Source: Rhodospirillales bacterium (GTDB lineage: Bacteria > Pseudomonadota > Alphaproteobacteria > Rhodospirillales > Casp-alpha2). From it: a DNA stretch of 7,323 nt. The position numbers were made by a program, and so were the translations under genes. The stretch covers positions 1 through 7,323 of the forward strand of contig JAJFIE010000205.1 of assembly GCA_021775275.1 (NCBI GenBank), read 5' to 3'. Positions 6,622 to 7,323 of the stretch are shown piece by piece. Numbering within the stretch: position 1 is the first letter of the stretch; the number at the start of each line of letters is the position of its first letter. The notes beneath the pieces are model-generated. The model was not told where the DNA came from. It was given only the letters and a program-made list of their open reading frames with translations, and ran no database searches.

Positions 6622-6640
6622 GCTATTTGTAGGGGGAGAT

Positions 6641-7323
6641 ATGAATTGCATCGCGGTTTTTGTCGACGCCGGATATCTTTTTGCCCAAGGTAGCACAGCC
6701 TTAACCGGCAGTAAGAAAACGAGAGCGAATCTCACTCTTGATGCACCAAAGGCAATTGGACTCTTAAAGTCTCTCGCCTCTCAAAAAACAACAGACTGTA
6801 AGCTCCTGCGCGTGTACTGGTACGATGGTGCAATCGGGGGAGCACGCCCCACAGCAGAGCAAGCTTTGCTGGCAAACTTAGATGATGTGAAGTTGCGCTT
6901 GGGTTTCGTAAATAGTTCTGGGCAACAAAAAGGGGTCGATTCGCTTATTGTGACGGATTTAATTGAATTGGCTAGGCTCAATTCCATATCTGAAGCAATA
7001 CTTTTATCTGGTGATGAGGATGTGCGTGTCGGTGTGCAAATTGCGCAAAATTATGGTGTGCGTATCCATCTGTTAGGAATCACGCCTAGCAGGGGGTCTC
7101 AATCGCATCAATTATTGCAAGAGGCGGATACAACTAGTGAATGGGATTCTAGCACTATCGGTTCTTTCCTGTCGGTGCGACAAAGCGATACCGGTGAAGG
7201 AAAAGACGCTGTTGAATCCGAAATCGTGGCAGAATCTGTAGAATCGACAAATACGGACCCGATATTGGCTAAGATTGAAGCATCAACTCAAACTTTCGTT
7301 GATGCATTAACTGACGCAGATAT
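6641..7323 (+). CDS. NYN domain (PIN-like nuclease family) protein, C-terminus cut by window edge
   Basis: The first 227 codons are visible and reading continues past the window end. The first 150 or so residues form a NYN domain, a PIN-like RNase fold: FVDAGYLF with D9, RVYWYDGA (57-64), KGVDSLIVTDLIELA with D100 and D106 (97-111), and LLSGDEDV with D125/D127 (121-128), then the final strand RIHLLGI (141-147). These are the acidic residues expected for metal-dependent RNA cleavage, so the site looks intact. Residues about 160-227 are acidic and low in complexity, like a linker to another domain beyond the edge. The ATG follows AGGGGGAG closely. Base composition is visibly lower in G+C than uvrD (three sampled 60-base lines gave 30, 22 and 27 G+C against 40 in one uvrD line), suggesting a different origin. 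The natural RNA target is unknown. Confidence 0.86.
   Translation, partial: MNCIAVFVDAGYLFAQGSTALTGSKKTRANLTLDAPKAIGLLKSLASQKTTDCKLLRVYWYDGAIGGARPTAEQALLANLDDVKLRLGFVNSSGQQKGVDSLIVTDLIELARLNSISEAILLSGDEDVRVGVQIAQNYGVRIHLLGITPSRGSQSHQLLQEADTTSEWDSSTIGSFLSVRQSDTGEGKDAVESEIVAESVESTNTDPILAKIEASTQTFVDALTDAD

Larger units (their letters stand above)
6402..6640. other. Divergent intergenic region between uvrD and the NYN gene
   Basis: This 239-base region has no convincing gene of its own. From left to right it holds the uvrD leader with a small inverted repeat (CCGGC 6426-6430, GCCGG 6438-6442), a weak minus-strand -10 (TAGAAT, 6469-6464) that could serve uvrD but lacks a good -35, an A-rich stretch (about 6480-6515), a possible plus-strand promoter (6508-6537), a direct repeat of TGTGATA (6527-6533 and 6575-6581), a palindrome (6585-6595) and a strong hairpin (6600-6621). 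Whether a small RNA is made here cannot be told by eye. Confidence 0.5.

Noticed and set aside
6207..6632. A 141-codon plus-strand frame spanning the uvrD 5' end and the intergenic region
   Set aside because: More than half is antisense to uvrD, the peptide has no family resemblance, and it ends just before the NYN start without a sensible gene structure.
6415..6987. Minus-strand frames at 6415-6735 and 6781-6987
   Set aside because: They overlap the NYN coding region, whose conserved acidic motifs decide the true strand. Neither peptide is recognisable.
1..7323. CRISPR array, tRNA, IS element or attachment site
   Set aside because: No regularly spaced repeats, cloverleaf, transposase or paired terminal repeats were seen anywhere in the window.

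Overview
This looks like a chromosomal stretch from a Gram-negative proteobacterium, most likely an alphaproteobacterium. The PrmA and UvrD sequences, the uvrD-prmA gene pair and the M15-like protein family at the left all point that way. This is inference from sequence resemblance; no search was run. Five genes are complete at the protein level with no frameshift. Two more are cut by the window edges. I see no tRNA, rRNA, CRISPR array, insertion sequence or prophage module.

Left part (1-1322): the first codons of a probable adenosine deaminase gene run leftwards out of the window. Divergent from it is a two-gene unit joined by an ATGA overlap: an M15 peptidase-like protein with an altered metal site, then a small protein with a membrane segment at each end and a soluble domain between.

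Middle (1344-3184): a cytoplasmic histidine kinase on the minus strand and a single-domain PilZ (c-di-GMP receptor-type) protein on the plus strand diverge from a 179-base region with a plausible promoter for each. The kinase carries an N-terminal receiver-like domain that has lost every residue needed for phosphorylation, while its catalytic core is intact. The PilZ gene must start at TTG, because an in-frame stop lies directly before it.

Right part (3199-6401): uvrD (DNA repair helicase) and prmA (ribosomal protein L11 methyltransferase) form a tight minus-strand operon separated by 2 bases. This is conserved housekeeping DNA.

Far right (6402-7323): a 239-base region with palindromic elements precedes the start of a clearly more AT-rich gene. 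It encodes a NYN/PIN-like nuclease-family protein, cut at residue 227. This is the most accessory-looking part of the window, and may be the edge of an acquired segment.

The two most interesting items are the pseudo-receiver kinase paired with a PilZ protein, and the NYN gene with its structured leader. Neither is proven to be a new system from this window alone.
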